From assembly GCA_040269895.1 (NCBI GenBank), contig CP158568.1, positions 2,450,716 to 2,514,715 on the forward strand: 64,000 nucleotides of DNA, read 5' to 3'. The notes beneath the pieces were generated by a model that made no database searches, was not told the DNA's origin, and worked only from the letters and a program-made list of their open reading frames with translations. Position 1 is the first letter of the stretch. The number at the start of each line of letters is the position of its first letter. Both the position numbers and the translations under genes were made by a program. Source of the stretch: Ancalomicrobiaceae bacterium S20. GTDB taxonomy: Bacteria > Pseudomonadota > Alphaproteobacteria > Rhizobiales > Ancalomicrobiaceae. This document shows positions 12,922 through 21,761 of the stretch, piece after piece.

Positions 12922-14298
12922 TCAGTCGGACGACAATTCGGCCGCGACATAGTCGAGCACCGCGCGCAGTGTCGACACGATCTGGTCGACCTCTTCGCGG
13001 GTGATGATGAAGGGCGGCGAGACCAGGATCCGGTCGGCGCTCGCCCTGACGATCACGCCGCGCATGATGCAGAAGTTGCGGACGATCATGCCGATGTCGT
13101 GCGGCCGCGAGAACCGCGTGCGCGTGGCCTTGTCGATGACGATCTGGACCGCGCCGAGTAGGCCGGTCGAGACCGCCTCCCCGACCATGACATGATCGGC
13201 GAGCGAGCCCCAGCGTTCCGCGAAATAGGGGCCGATGTCGTCGCGGATGCGCTCGACCAGCCGCTCCTCCTCGAGGATGCGAAGGTTGGCGAGCGCTGCG
13301 GCGGCCGCGACCGGGTGGCCGGAATAGGTGAAGCCGTGATGGAACTGGCCGGCCTGATTGGTCAGCACGTCGGCGACGCGGTCCGCCACGATCACCCCGG
13401 CGATCGGCTGGTAGCCGGACGACAGACCCTTGGCGATCACGCAGAAATCCGGAGTGAGACCATAGTGCTGGAAGCCGAACCAGGAGCCGAGGCGACCGAA
13501 ACCGGTGATCACCTCGTCGACGGCGAGCAGGATGTCGTACTTGCGGCAGATGCGCTGGATCTCGGGCCAGTAGCTCGCGGGCGGCACGATGATGCCGCCG
13601 GTGCCCTGAACAGGCTCGGCCACGAAGGCGGCGACGCGCTCCGGACCGAGCTCGAGGATTTTTTCCTCGAGTTCGCGGGCGCGGGCGAGGCCGAATTCCT
13701 CCGGGCTGAGATCGCCGCCCTCGACGTACCAGTGGGGCTGACCGATGTGGACGATGCCGGGGATCGGCAGATCGCCCTGCTCGTGCATGTGCTTCATGCC
13801 GCCGAGGCTAGCGCCCGCGACGGTGGAGCCGTGATAGGCGTTATGGCGCGCGATGACGATCTTCTTGTCCGGCTGGCCGAGCGTCGCCCAATGGACCCGC
13901 GCCATGCGCAGCCAGGTGTCGTTGGCTTCCGAGCCGGAGTTGGTGAAGAAGACGCGCGATAGACCGGGGCCGGCGAGCCGCGCGATCTCGGCGGCGAGGC
14001 GCGCGGTCGGCGCGGTCGTGGTGGCGAAGAAGCTGTTGTAGTAGGGCAGCGCGTCCATCTGCGCGACCACCGCTTCGGTGATCTCGCGTCGGCCATAACC
14101 GACGTTGACGCACCAGAGGCCGGCGAAGGCGTCGAGATAGCGCTTGCCCTCACCGTCCCAGACATAGACGCCCTCGCCGCGCGTCATCACCCGGACGCCG
14201 CCTTCGACGAGTTCTTTCATGTCCGCGAAAGGATGGAGGTGATGGGCCGTGTCGAGGGCGGCCAGATCGCGGATCGGCTCGCGTGAGACTTCCAGCAT
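12922..14298 (-). CDS. Class III (omega) aminotransferase, PLP-dependent
   Basis: 458 aa transaminase of the beta-alanine/putrescine:pyruvate type. Visible motifs: cofactor phosphate loop FFTNSGSEAND, the conserved AVDEVITGFGRLG, and the PLP lysine in VIAKGLSSGYQP. The C-terminal GHPVAAAAALANL and ILVSPPFIIT are typical of the family. Substrate cannot be fixed; family members act on omega-amino acids, diamines or amine-terminated chains. It sits between the acyltransferase operon and the small peptide genes on the same strand and may install or remove an amine in the product, or simply serve amine catabolism. Confidence 0.9.
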   Translation of the reverse strand: MLEVSREPIRDLAALDTAHHLHPFADMKELVEGGVRVMTRGEGVYVWDGEGKRYLDAFAGLWCVNVGYGRREITEAVVAQMDALPYYNSFFATTTAPTARLAAEIARLAGPGLSRVFFTNSGSEANDTWLRMARVHWATLGQPDKKIVIARHNAYHGSTVAGASLGGMKHMHEQGDLPIPGIVHIGQPHWYVEGGDLSPEEFGLARARELEEKILELGPERVAAFVAEPVQGTGGIIVPPASYWPEIQRICRKYDILLAVDEVITGFGRLGSWFGFQHYGLTPDFCVIAKGLSSGYQPIAGVIVADRVADVLTNQAGQFHHGFTYSGHPVAAAAALANLRILEEERLVERIRDDIGPYFAERWGSLADHVMVGEAVSTGLLGAVQIVIDKATRTRFSRPHDIGMIVRNFCIMRGVIVRASADRILVSPPFIITREEVDQIVSTLRAVLDYVAAELSSD

Positions 14299-14425
14299 GG
14301 GATCACCTCCCGTTCCGCGTTATGCGGCGCGCCTCGCGGTCGAGACCGGCGCGTTGTGCCGGCACGCGGGACAGAGGCCGCGGGCCTCGCCTCGTCCGCA
14401 TGGGTTCGGGCGAGACCGTTGTCGG

Positions 14426-14484
14426 GTCGGGCCGGGCTCGATCCGTGTCGCCCCCGGCCCGACATACCTCGGCATGCACCGAGG
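14426..14484 (-). terminator. Paired hairpins downstream of peptide gene 1
   Basis: An 11-bp perfect inverted repeat (GTCGGGCCGGG at 14426-14436 and its complement at 14453-14463), and a second hairpin CCTCGG/CCGAGG (14467-14484) between it and the peptide stop codon. On the minus strand these follow the peptide gene directly. No T run follows, so attenuation or mRNA stabilisation is as likely as termination. The same arrangement follows peptide gene 2. Confidence 0.6.
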
Positions 14485-14496
14485 ACCGTCAGCCTA

Positions 14497-14625
14497 TCAG
14501 CTGCACTTGCCGCAGTTCGACGGCTTCGGGGCGCACGGCGACGGAGCCGGGCCGCCCTTGTCACGACCGCACGGGCCACCGCCGCCAGCGAGCTGCTTCA
14601 GGGCGTCGAGCTTGAGTTCCTTCAT
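14497..14625 (-). CDS. Double-glycine-leader Cys peptide 1 (putative secreted-peptide precursor)
   Basis: 42 aa precursor. It has a short charged leader, MKELKLDALKQLAGG, ending in Gly-Gly at residues 14-15, as C39 peptidases require. The presumed core of about 27 aa is rich in Gly, Pro and Cys (Cys19, Cys31, Cys38, Cys41) and ends CAPKPSNCGKCS. The start at 14625 has a GGAG ribosome site about 8 bases upstream, inside a small hairpin; the longer in-frame start at 14733 would run through that hairpin and is rejected. Its mate at 15.1 kb shares leader and C-terminus. The nearby C39 exporter, HlyD and TolC proteins fit it as cargo. Function unknown: bacteriocin, signalling peptide, or metal-binding peptide. 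Confidence 0.8.
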   Translation of the reverse strand: MKELKLDALKQLAGGGGPCGRDKGGPAPSPCAPKPSNCGKCS

Positions 14626-14632
14626 TTTCCTA

Positions 14633-14645
14633 TCTCCTCTGGAGA
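14633..14645 (-). promoter_or_regulatory. Hairpin containing the ribosome binding site of peptide gene 1
   Basis: TCTCCTCTGGAGA is a perfect 5-bp stem with a 3-base loop. On the minus strand one arm carries the Shine-Dalgarno GGAG. The same 13 bases occur at the same place before peptide gene 2. Confidence 0.55.
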
Positions 14646-14648
14646 CGA

Positions 14649-14995
14649 CCCCACTCCCGGGCCGACGAGAAACAACTCCCATTTCACGGGACGTTTTGCA
14701 ATGAATTGAGTCAATTAATACTAACAGGGACAATAGAGTTAACGAATAAGCAAGGTATTTAACTTTTTGAATTTAACAAGAGCCAACGAACATCGATCGA
14801 CAATGGCGCGCCAGACGGCGGAGAGCCGGCGGCTTGAGTTCGGGCGCGTCGACAAGCGCAGCCGCATCCGGCGCGCAACGTGGCGCTGGCGCCACGGAAA
14901 TCCCCAAGCCGAGAAGCGGAGCAGGTCTCGCGTTCCCCGTTCAACCCGCTGCCAAGCCGCAGCCCAACCCGCTGTGCAGGGGGCGGCCATATCGG
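14649..14995. other. Spacer between the two peptide cassettes
   Basis: About 350 bases. The part next to peptide gene 1 (14690-14790) is AT-rich and on the minus strand holds AATTGACTCAATTCATTGC (14699-14717), which resembles the sequence 75-95 bases before peptide 2. That region is the likely promoter. The part at 14800-14990 is GC-rich, but the open frames in it match nothing I recognise and have no ribosome sites. Confidence 0.4.
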
Positions 14996-15054
14996 GTCGG
15001 GCCGGGTTCGATCGATGTCGATCCCGGCCCGACGAGCCTCAGCGAACGCCGAGG
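14996..15054 (-). terminator. Paired hairpins downstream of peptide gene 2
   Basis: The 11-bp arms GTCGGGCCGGG (14996-15006) and its complement (15023-15033) are identical to those after peptide gene 1. The second, weaker hairpin CCTC/GAGG is at 15037-15054. The loop sequences differ, so the stem has been kept while the loop drifted. Confidence 0.6.
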
Positions 15055-15066
15055 ACCCTCAGCTTA

Positions 15067-15174
15067 TCAGCTGCACTTGCCGCAGTGCGACGGCTTCGGG
15101 GCGCACGGCGCGGGAGCGCAGCCGTTGGTGCCGCCGGCGATCTTCTTCATGGTGTCGAGCTTGAGAACCTTCAT
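15067..15174 (-). CDS. Double-glycine-leader Cys peptide 2 (putative secreted-peptide precursor)
   Basis: 35 aa precursor, too short for ordinary gene calling. Leader MKVLKLDTMKKIAGG ends in Gly14-Gly15; the predicted core of 20 aa is TNGCAPAPCAPKPSHCGKCS with Cys19, Cys24, Cys31 and Cys34. Leader and last 12 core residues closely match peptide 1, while the middle is shorter. Start ATG 15174 has GGAG upstream in the conserved hairpin. Two tandem stop codons (TGA TAA) end it. The C-x6-C-x2-C ending could form disulfides, thioethers or a metal site. No lanthionine, radical SAM or YcaO enzyme is visible next to it, so the type of maturation is open. Confidence 0.8.
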   Translation of the reverse strand: MKVLKLDTMKKIAGGTNGCAPAPCAPKPSHCGKCS

Positions 15175-15790
15175 CGTCTTATCTCCTCTGGAGACGATCC
15201 CCACTCCTAGGGCCGTCGAGATATACCAATCACTTCATGTCGCAATTTTCAATGAATAGATTCAATCAACGAAGCCAAAGAACGGAACATTAACAGAACT
15301 TTAAGAAATATATCTTCATCGAAGCGATAAATACTGTCAAACATCGATTTACTACGAGAAATAACAGGGGTGGACGAATTTCATTCCGATCCTCGAGCCA
15401 AAATGAGAAATCGCATCCGGACTGCAACGGCATGATGGCGCCCTGGCCGCGAACCGCTCGCACATCCGCACGCCGGCGGGAGATCTTTTGCTGAACATAT
15501 TACGTAGGGGAGCTTGCGATTTGTATACATGGCGGGGCGAGGTTCGAGACATCGCGCGCGCACCTGTCCGAGCCGCCGCCATGAGACGAATTGGGCGTTT
15601 TCGCCGAACCGGACCGGAACCGCACCTCGATTTCGGGGCGAGCGACAGGCCTGCCGAGGTGCGCCCTTTCGTCGCCGTCCACGGTACCTCTGCCATCCAG
15701 GGCGAAATGACAGCCCGGAAGCGCCCGGTGTCGCTCGCGGCCGAAACCGTGTATCCGAACAGGAAACGACGATTTGCCGGGGGACCATTC
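15175..15790. promoter_or_regulatory. Divergent intergenic region between peptide 2 and ketosynthase 2
   Basis: 616 bases. The left part (15200-15370) is strongly AT-rich and should carry the peptide promoter; GATTGAATCTATTCATTG on the minus strand (15251-15268) resembles the peptide 1 upstream sequence, and TCTCCTCTGGAGA recurs at 15182-15194. The right part (15380-15790) is GC-rich and open in several frames, but I recognise no protein in any of them; it may hold the ketosynthase promoter or a decayed gene. Confidence 0.45.
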
Positions 15791-17002
15791 ATGCCGCAGA
15801 TGCGCGCGCCGATCCTGATCACCGGACGGGGGATCGTCTCCTGCCTCGGCCTCGACGTGGAGCAGATGGCCGCGCGCATCCTCGCCGGCGAGGGGGCGAT
15901 CCGGCCGGTCGGCGAGCGCTTGACCTCGCAGCGCTTCACCATGGGTGCGCCGGTCGACGACTTCGTGCCGGCCGACCATTTCGACACGCGGTCGGTGCGG
16001 ACGCTCGACCGCTTCGCGCAATATGCCGCCGTGGCCGGGCGCAATGCCTGGGCGGAGGCCGGCGGCGCACAGGCCGGCCATGCACCGGAGCGCATCGGCG
16101 TGGTGGTCGGGACGGCGTCGGCCGGGATCGACATCCTCGACGACGGGTTCGAGCGGATCTTCGTCGGCGGCGGCCGACCCTCGCCGCTCACCATCCCGAT
16201 GACCATGGGCAATGCGGCCGCAAGCCGGATCGCGCGGGAGATCGCGCGCGCGGCCCGGTCTTCGGCGTCACCGGCGCCTGCGCCTCGGCCGGCCAGGCGA
16301 TCCTGATGGGCGCCATGCTGATCCGCGCCGATGTCGCCGACGTCGTCGTGGTCGGCGGTGCCGACGCGATCTTCAACGAGCACTACCTGCGCGCCTGGGA
16401 CGTGCTCCGGGTCGTGTCGCCCGACCAGTGCCGGCCGTTCTCGACCGGCCGCTCGGGGCTCGTGCTCGGCGAAGGCGCCGGCATGCTGGTGCTTTCGAGC
16501 GCGAGGCGCACGCACAGGCGCGCGGCGCGGCCTCGTTCGGACGCTATCTCGGCGGCGCATCGAGCTGCGACGCCGGCGACCTGCTCGCCCCGATCCGACC
16601 GGCATGGCGACGGCGATCCGGCTCGCGCTCGCCGATGCCCGTCTCGATCCTGCCGCTGTCGATTACGTCAATGCCCACGGCACGGGCACGGCTGCCAACG
16701 ACGTCGCCGAAGCGGCGGCGCTGAAGGCCGTGCTCGGCCCGGATCTCGGCGGCGCGTCGGTCTCCTCGACCAAGTCGCAGATCGGCCACGCCATGGGTGC
16801 CTCGGGCGCGCTGGAGGCGATCGTGACGCTCGCGGCGCTGCAGGCCGGGATCGTGCCACCGACGCTCGGCTTTCTCGGCGTCGATCCCGAGATCGGCTTC
16901 GAACCGACGCCGAACGTGCCGCGCCCGCGCGCGATGGAGATCGCGCTGTCGAACTCATTCGCCTTCGGCGGCCTCAACGTGTCGCTGGCGTTCGGGCGCT
17001 GA
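15791..17002 (+). pseudogene. Second 3-oxoacyl-ACP synthase (ketosynthase), three frameshifts
   Basis: FabF-like condensing enzyme broken by three one-base deletions that together restore the original frame. Frame 1 covers 15791 to about 16245 (ILITGRGIVSCLG onward). Frame 2 to about 16494 has the active Cys in VTGACASAGQ. Frame 3 to about 16595 reads REAHAQARGAASFGRYL. The last part runs to 17002 with NAHGTGTAAND, GHAMGASG and SNSFAFGGLN. Likely lost bases are a G or C in the GCGCGCGCGG run near 16245-16255, one base near 16493, and a G near 16595 that would give LLAPDPTGMA. All catalytic residues are present across the frames, so either the loss is recent or these are base-calling errors. 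Divergent from the peptide genes. Confidence 0.85.
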
Positions 17003-17060
17003 ACGGCGGCGGCGCCGGCCCGTGAGTCGTGCCGGCAAGCCGACATTGTCGGGGCCGGTG

Positions 17061-17076
17061 GGTCGGATTTCCGACA
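17061..17076 (+). promoter_or_regulatory. Candidate NifA upstream activator site for ahpC (one mismatch)
   Basis: GGT-CGGATTTCCG-ACA fits the NifA site TGT-N10-ACA except for the first base. It lies about 57 bases before the -24/-12 promoter. A palindrome CCGACATTGTCGG at 17040-17052 lies just upstream. Confidence 0.5.
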
Positions 17077-17130
17077 AGCGACACATGGTCGCCGCCGACT
17101 AAATCCATTAAAATCAAAGCGATATGGACT

Positions 17131-17148
17131 CTGGCACAGTGTCTGCTA
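17131..17148 (+). promoter_or_regulatory. Sigma-54 (-24/-12) promoter of the ahpC-ahpD-fixR-nifA operon
   Basis: CTGGCAC-AGTGT-CTGCT matches TGGCAC-N5-TTGCW with the invariant GG and GC ten bases apart. Transcription would begin near 17160, ahead of the ahpC start at 17187, and could read through to nifA. Confidence 0.75.
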
Positions 17149-17186
17149 TTCGGAAGGTCTCAGTTCCTTCCTCTGGAGTAGCACCT

Positions 17187-17741
17187 ATGCTCGGTATCGG
17201 CGACAAGCTCCCCTCCTTCGAAATCACCGGCGTGAAGCCGGGCTTCAACAACCACGTCGAAGGCGGCGCGTCGGCCTTCGAGGCGATCACGGAAGCGAGC
17301 TTCCCCGGCAAGTGGAAGATCATCTTCTTCTACCCGAAGGACTTCACCTTCGTGTGCCCGACCGAGATCGCCGAGTTCGCGCGTCTCGCCCAGGACTTCG
17401 AGGACCGCGACGCGGTCGTGCTCGGCGGCTCGACCGACAACGAGTTCGTCAAGCTCGCCTGGCGCCGCGAGCACAAGGACCTGAACAAGCTGCCGATCTG
17501 GCAGTTCGCCGACACCAAGGGTGATCTGGTCGACGGCCTCGGCATCCGTTCGCCGGCCGGTGTGGCCTACCGCTACACGTTCATCGTCGACCCGGACAAC
17601 ACGATCCAGCACGTCTACGCGACCAACCTCAACGTCGGCCGCAACCCGAAGGACACGCTGCGCGTCCTCGACGCGCTGCAGACCGACGAGCTGTGCCCGT
17701 GCAACCGCGAAGTCGGCGGCGACACGCTGAAGGCGGCCTGA
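17187..17741 (+). CDS. ahpC: Peroxiredoxin, AhpC/Prx family
   Basis: 184 aa thiol peroxidase reducing H2O2 and organic peroxides. Peroxidatic Cys57 is in DFTFVCPTE; C-terminal cysteines 170 and 172 (ELCPCNRE) supply the resolving thiol. The start at 17187 is preferred because a longer frame from 17124 begins inside the -24/-12 promoter, and TGGAG precedes 17187. First of four collinear genes ending with nifA; the AhpD-like reductant is next. The promoter implies that peroxide defence is raised together with nitrogen fixation, in keeping with known co-expression of Prx genes with nif in rhizobia. Confidence 0.95.
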   Translation: MLGIGDKLPSFEITGVKPGFNNHVEGGASAFEAITEASFPGKWKIIFFYPKDFTFVCPTEIAEFARLAQDFEDRDAVVLGGSTDNEFVKLAWRREHKDLNKLPIWQFADTKGDLVDGLGIRSPAGVAYRYTFIVDPDNTIQHVYATNLNVGRNPKDTLRVLDALQTDELCPCNREVGGDTLKAA

Positions 17742-17747
17742 TCCGAC

Positions 17748-17778
17748 GCGGGAGCGGGGCCGCAAGCTCCGCTCCCGC
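17748..17778 (+). terminator. Strong hairpin between ahpC and ahpD
   Basis: GCGGGAGCGG pairs perfectly with CCGCTCCCGC 11 bases later, followed by a pyrimidine-rich stretch (CTTCCTCTTTC). It may attenuate transcription beyond ahpC so that ahpC is made in excess over ahpD, fixR and nifA. Confidence 0.6.
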
Positions 17779-17852
17779 GCTTCCTCTTTCGTGAGACGCG
17801 GCGCCGCGAGACCTCTCGGGCGGCCCGCGCAACCCAGCTTTCCGGAGCCGCC

Positions 17853-18398
17853 ATGACCATCGCGTCGCTGAAGAGCCGCCTGCCGGCCTTCGCCAAGGAC
17901 GTCAGCCTGAACCTGTCCTCGATCGGCGAGGACGACAGCCTGACCGCGCAGCAGAAATACGGCCTCATGGTCGCCTGCGGCCACGCGACCCGCAATCCGG
18001 ACGTCGCCCAGGCGATGGAGGCGGAAGCCGCACCGCATCTGGCGCCGGTCGCGCTCGACGCCGCGCGAGCCGCCGCCACGATCATGGCGATGAACAACAT
18101 CTACTACCGCTTCCTGCACCTCGCCTCGAACGAGGAATACAAGTCCATGCCGGCGCGGCTCCGGATGAACGTCATCGGCAAGCCGGGCGTCGACAAGGTC
18201 GACTTCGAGCTCTGGTCGCTGGCGGTCTCGGCGATCAACGGTTGCGGCATGTGCATCGACAGCCACGAGAAGGTGCTGCGCGAACACGGCGTGCCGGCCT
18301 CGGCGGTGCAGACCGCCGTGCGCTTCGCGGCGGTGATCCAGTCGGCCGCGGTGGCGCTCGAGGCCGCCGCCATCCAGGTGCAACACGCCGCCGAGTGA
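17853..18398 (+). CDS. ahpD: Alkyl hydroperoxidase AhpD-like protein
   Basis: 181 aa carboxymuconolactone decarboxylase-fold protein. The redox pair is in [17 protein letters not shown], the classic CxxC-x3-H motif of AhpD, which reduces AhpC via dihydrolipoyl partners in mycobacteria. Length matches AhpD (about 175-180 aa). It lies 110 bases after ahpC behind a hairpin and 25 bases before fixR, so the three are likely one unit. Start ATG 17853 is preceded by CCGGAG. Confidence 0.95.
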   Translation: MTIASLKSRLPAFAKDVSLNLSSIGEDDSLTAQQKYGLMVACGHATRNPDVAQAMEAEAAPHLAPVALDAARAAATIMAMNNIYYRFLHLASNEEYKSMPARLRMNVIGKPGVDKVDFELWSLAVSAINGCGMCIDSHEKVLREHGVPASAVQTAVRFAAVIQSAAVALEAAAIQVQHAAE

Positions 18399-18423
18399 GG
18401 CTTCGGATCGAGAGGAGGTCGCC

Positions 18424-19281
18424 ATGGGCGAGATCGGGTACCCTGCGGAAGCGCGTTGCCCGGTCCCCCATGGGACCGTCCTGGCCGACCATCCCGCCGC
18501 CACGCCGCGCCCGGACGCCGGCGACGATCCGGCCGCGGTGCCGGCCCGCCGGCGCACCGTGGTCGTGACCGGCGCGAGCCGCGGCATCGGGCACGCGATC
18601 GTCAAGCGCTTCGCCGAGGACGGCTGGCGCATAGTCACCTGCTCGCGGCAGCCGTTCGACAAGGTGCGCTGCCCCTGGGAGGCCGGCCCCGAGGATCATG
18701 TCCAGATCGACCTCGGCGACCGCATGAAGCTCGCCGACGCGGTGGCCGAGATCCGCAGCCGGCTCGGCGGCGCGCCGCTCGATGCGCTCGTCAACAATGC
18801 CGGCATCTCGCCAAAGGGCCCCGAGGGCGAGCGGCTCAACTCGCTGACCACGCCGGACATGCTCTGGATGGGCGTGTTCCACGTCAATTTCCTCGCGCCG
18901 CTGCTGCTCGCGCGCGGCCTGTTCGAGGAACTGAAGGCGGCGCGCGGCGCGATCGTCAACATCACGTCGGTGGTCGGTTCGCGCGTGCATCCCTTCGCCG
19001 GCACGGCCTACGCGACCTCGAAGGCGGCACTCTCGGCGCTGACACGCGAAATGGCGGCTGATTTTGCGCCACACGGCATCCGTGTGAATGCGATCGCCCC
19101 CGGCGAGATCGTCACCGACATCCTGTCGCCGGGCACGGAGGAGCGATTCGTGCCGCTCATCCCCATGAAACGTCTCGGCAAACCGGAAGAAGTCGCCGCC
19201 GTCGTCGCCTTCCTGTGCTCGGAGGCGGCGAGCTACGTGACCGGCGAGGAGATCAACATCAACGGCGGTCAATTGCTTTAA
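18424..19281 (+). CDS. fixR: FixR, short-chain dehydrogenase/reductase upstream of nifA
   Basis: 285 aa SDR with cofactor motif VTGASRGIGHAI, NNAGISPKGP and catalytic YATSK. Segments such as QPFDKVRCPWEAGPEDH closely match what I remember of Bradyrhizobium FixR, as does the position immediately before nifA. In Bradyrhizobium fixR-nifA is an operon with both sigma-54 and RegR-dependent promoters; FixR itself is dispensable and its substrate unknown. Start ATG 18424 is preceded by GAGGAGG. Confidence 0.92.
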   Translation: MGEIGYPAEARCPVPHGTVLADHPAATPRPDAGDDPAAVPARRRTVVVTGASRGIGHAIVKRFAEDGWRIVTCSRQPFDKVRCPWEAGPEDHVQIDLGDRMKLADAVAEIRSRLGGAPLDALVNNAGISPKGPEGERLNSLTTPDMLWMGVFHVNFLAPLLLARGLFEELKAARGAIVNITSVVGSRVHPFAGTAYATSKAALSALTREMAADFAPHGIRVNAIAPGEIVTDILSPGTEERFVPLIPMKRLGKPEEVAAVVAFLCSEAASYVTGEEININGGQLL

Positions 19282-19574
19282 AGTCCGAGTTATACGTGAA
19301 TACCCGATACGTAATCTATTTTAGATGCAGTCCATTTGAGCAAGACGGCTCACCTTTGACGCGAATTCGCGCAAGACAGCACAGGATTTCAATGGCAGCC
19401 TGATTTCAGCAAAGACTTCACTTGTCGTTCCGCAAGGTTCCGAAGCGACCGCCCCGACCCGACCGCGGCCTCTTCTGGATCCGGATCTTTTGACTGCCCG
19501 GTCAAGACTGTCCATCGCGCGCCTGATACGCGCGGCGGATGACGGCCGGCTTACGTGCGACAGGGAGACCGGCC
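19282..19574 (+). promoter_or_regulatory. fixR-nifA intergenic region with a 12-bp palindrome
   Basis: 293 bases. A perfect palindrome CGCGAATTCGCG (19360-19371) is flanked by TTGA and CAA, giving a nearly symmetric 19-base site. It is too long for an Fnr/FixK box. It could be a binding site for a second nifA promoter, but nothing more can be said. The stretch at 19282-19330 is AT-rich. Confidence 0.4.
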
Positions 19575-21506
<1,932 letters not shown>

Positions 21507-21586
21507 TCGAGGCGACCTCGGCCGAGACGGCTCTGGCCGAGGCGGTTCGGCACCCTACCCGATCTCCCGAACCAACCGACCTGCGA

Positions 21587-21610
21587 GGGGCGCCGTCAGG
21601 CGCCCCTTTT
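21587..21610 (+). terminator. Rho-independent terminator of the nifA operon
   Basis: GGGGCGCC-GTCA-GGCGCCCC followed by TTTT, 80 bases after the nifA stop. Confidence 0.85.
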
Positions 21611-21700
21611 CGCGTCGGGGCTCCGCGCAGGCCCTGGCGCTTGCGCCCAGGTCCGCTGCCGCACCTCCCGCTTGCCTGCCGGATCGGAAAGCCCTATGAC

Positions 21701-21723
21701 AGTGGTCAAGTTTTTTGACCACT
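21701..21723 (+). promoter_or_regulatory. 9-bp inverted repeat upstream of lldD, operator candidate
   Basis: AGTGGTCAA-GTTTT-TTGACCACT, 39 bases before the lldD start. TGGTC/GACCA half-sites are typical of GntR/FadR-family regulators, which commonly control lactate genes; no such regulator is in the window. Confidence 0.55.
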
Positions 21724-21761
21724 CACGCGATCCGCGCATCCGCCCGTCCGGGAGCCCCATC

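Larger units (their letters stand above)
14426..15197. repeat. Direct duplication of a peptide-gene cassette (two copies)
   Basis: Copy 1 spans about 14426-14648 and copy 2 about 14996-15197. Similarity covers the 3' hairpins, the C-terminal coding part (CAPKPS-x-CGKCS), the leader and the 5' hairpin TCTCCTCTGGAGA. The middle of the core region differs in length (seven codons more in copy 1). Confidence 0.75.

Noticed and set aside
14626-14733. Longer form (78 aa) of peptide 1 starting at 14733
   Set aside because: It would run through the conserved ribosome-site hairpin, and peptide 2 has no matching extension.
16245-16600. Programmed ribosomal frameshifting in ketosynthase 2
   Set aside because: Three separate shifts without slippery heptamers or downstream structures are needed; mutation or base-calling error is simpler.
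19355-19375. FixK/Fnr box before nifA (TTGA ... CAA)
   Set aside because: The symmetric site is 19 bases long, not the 14-base TTGAT-N4-ATCAA; kept only as an unassigned palindrome.
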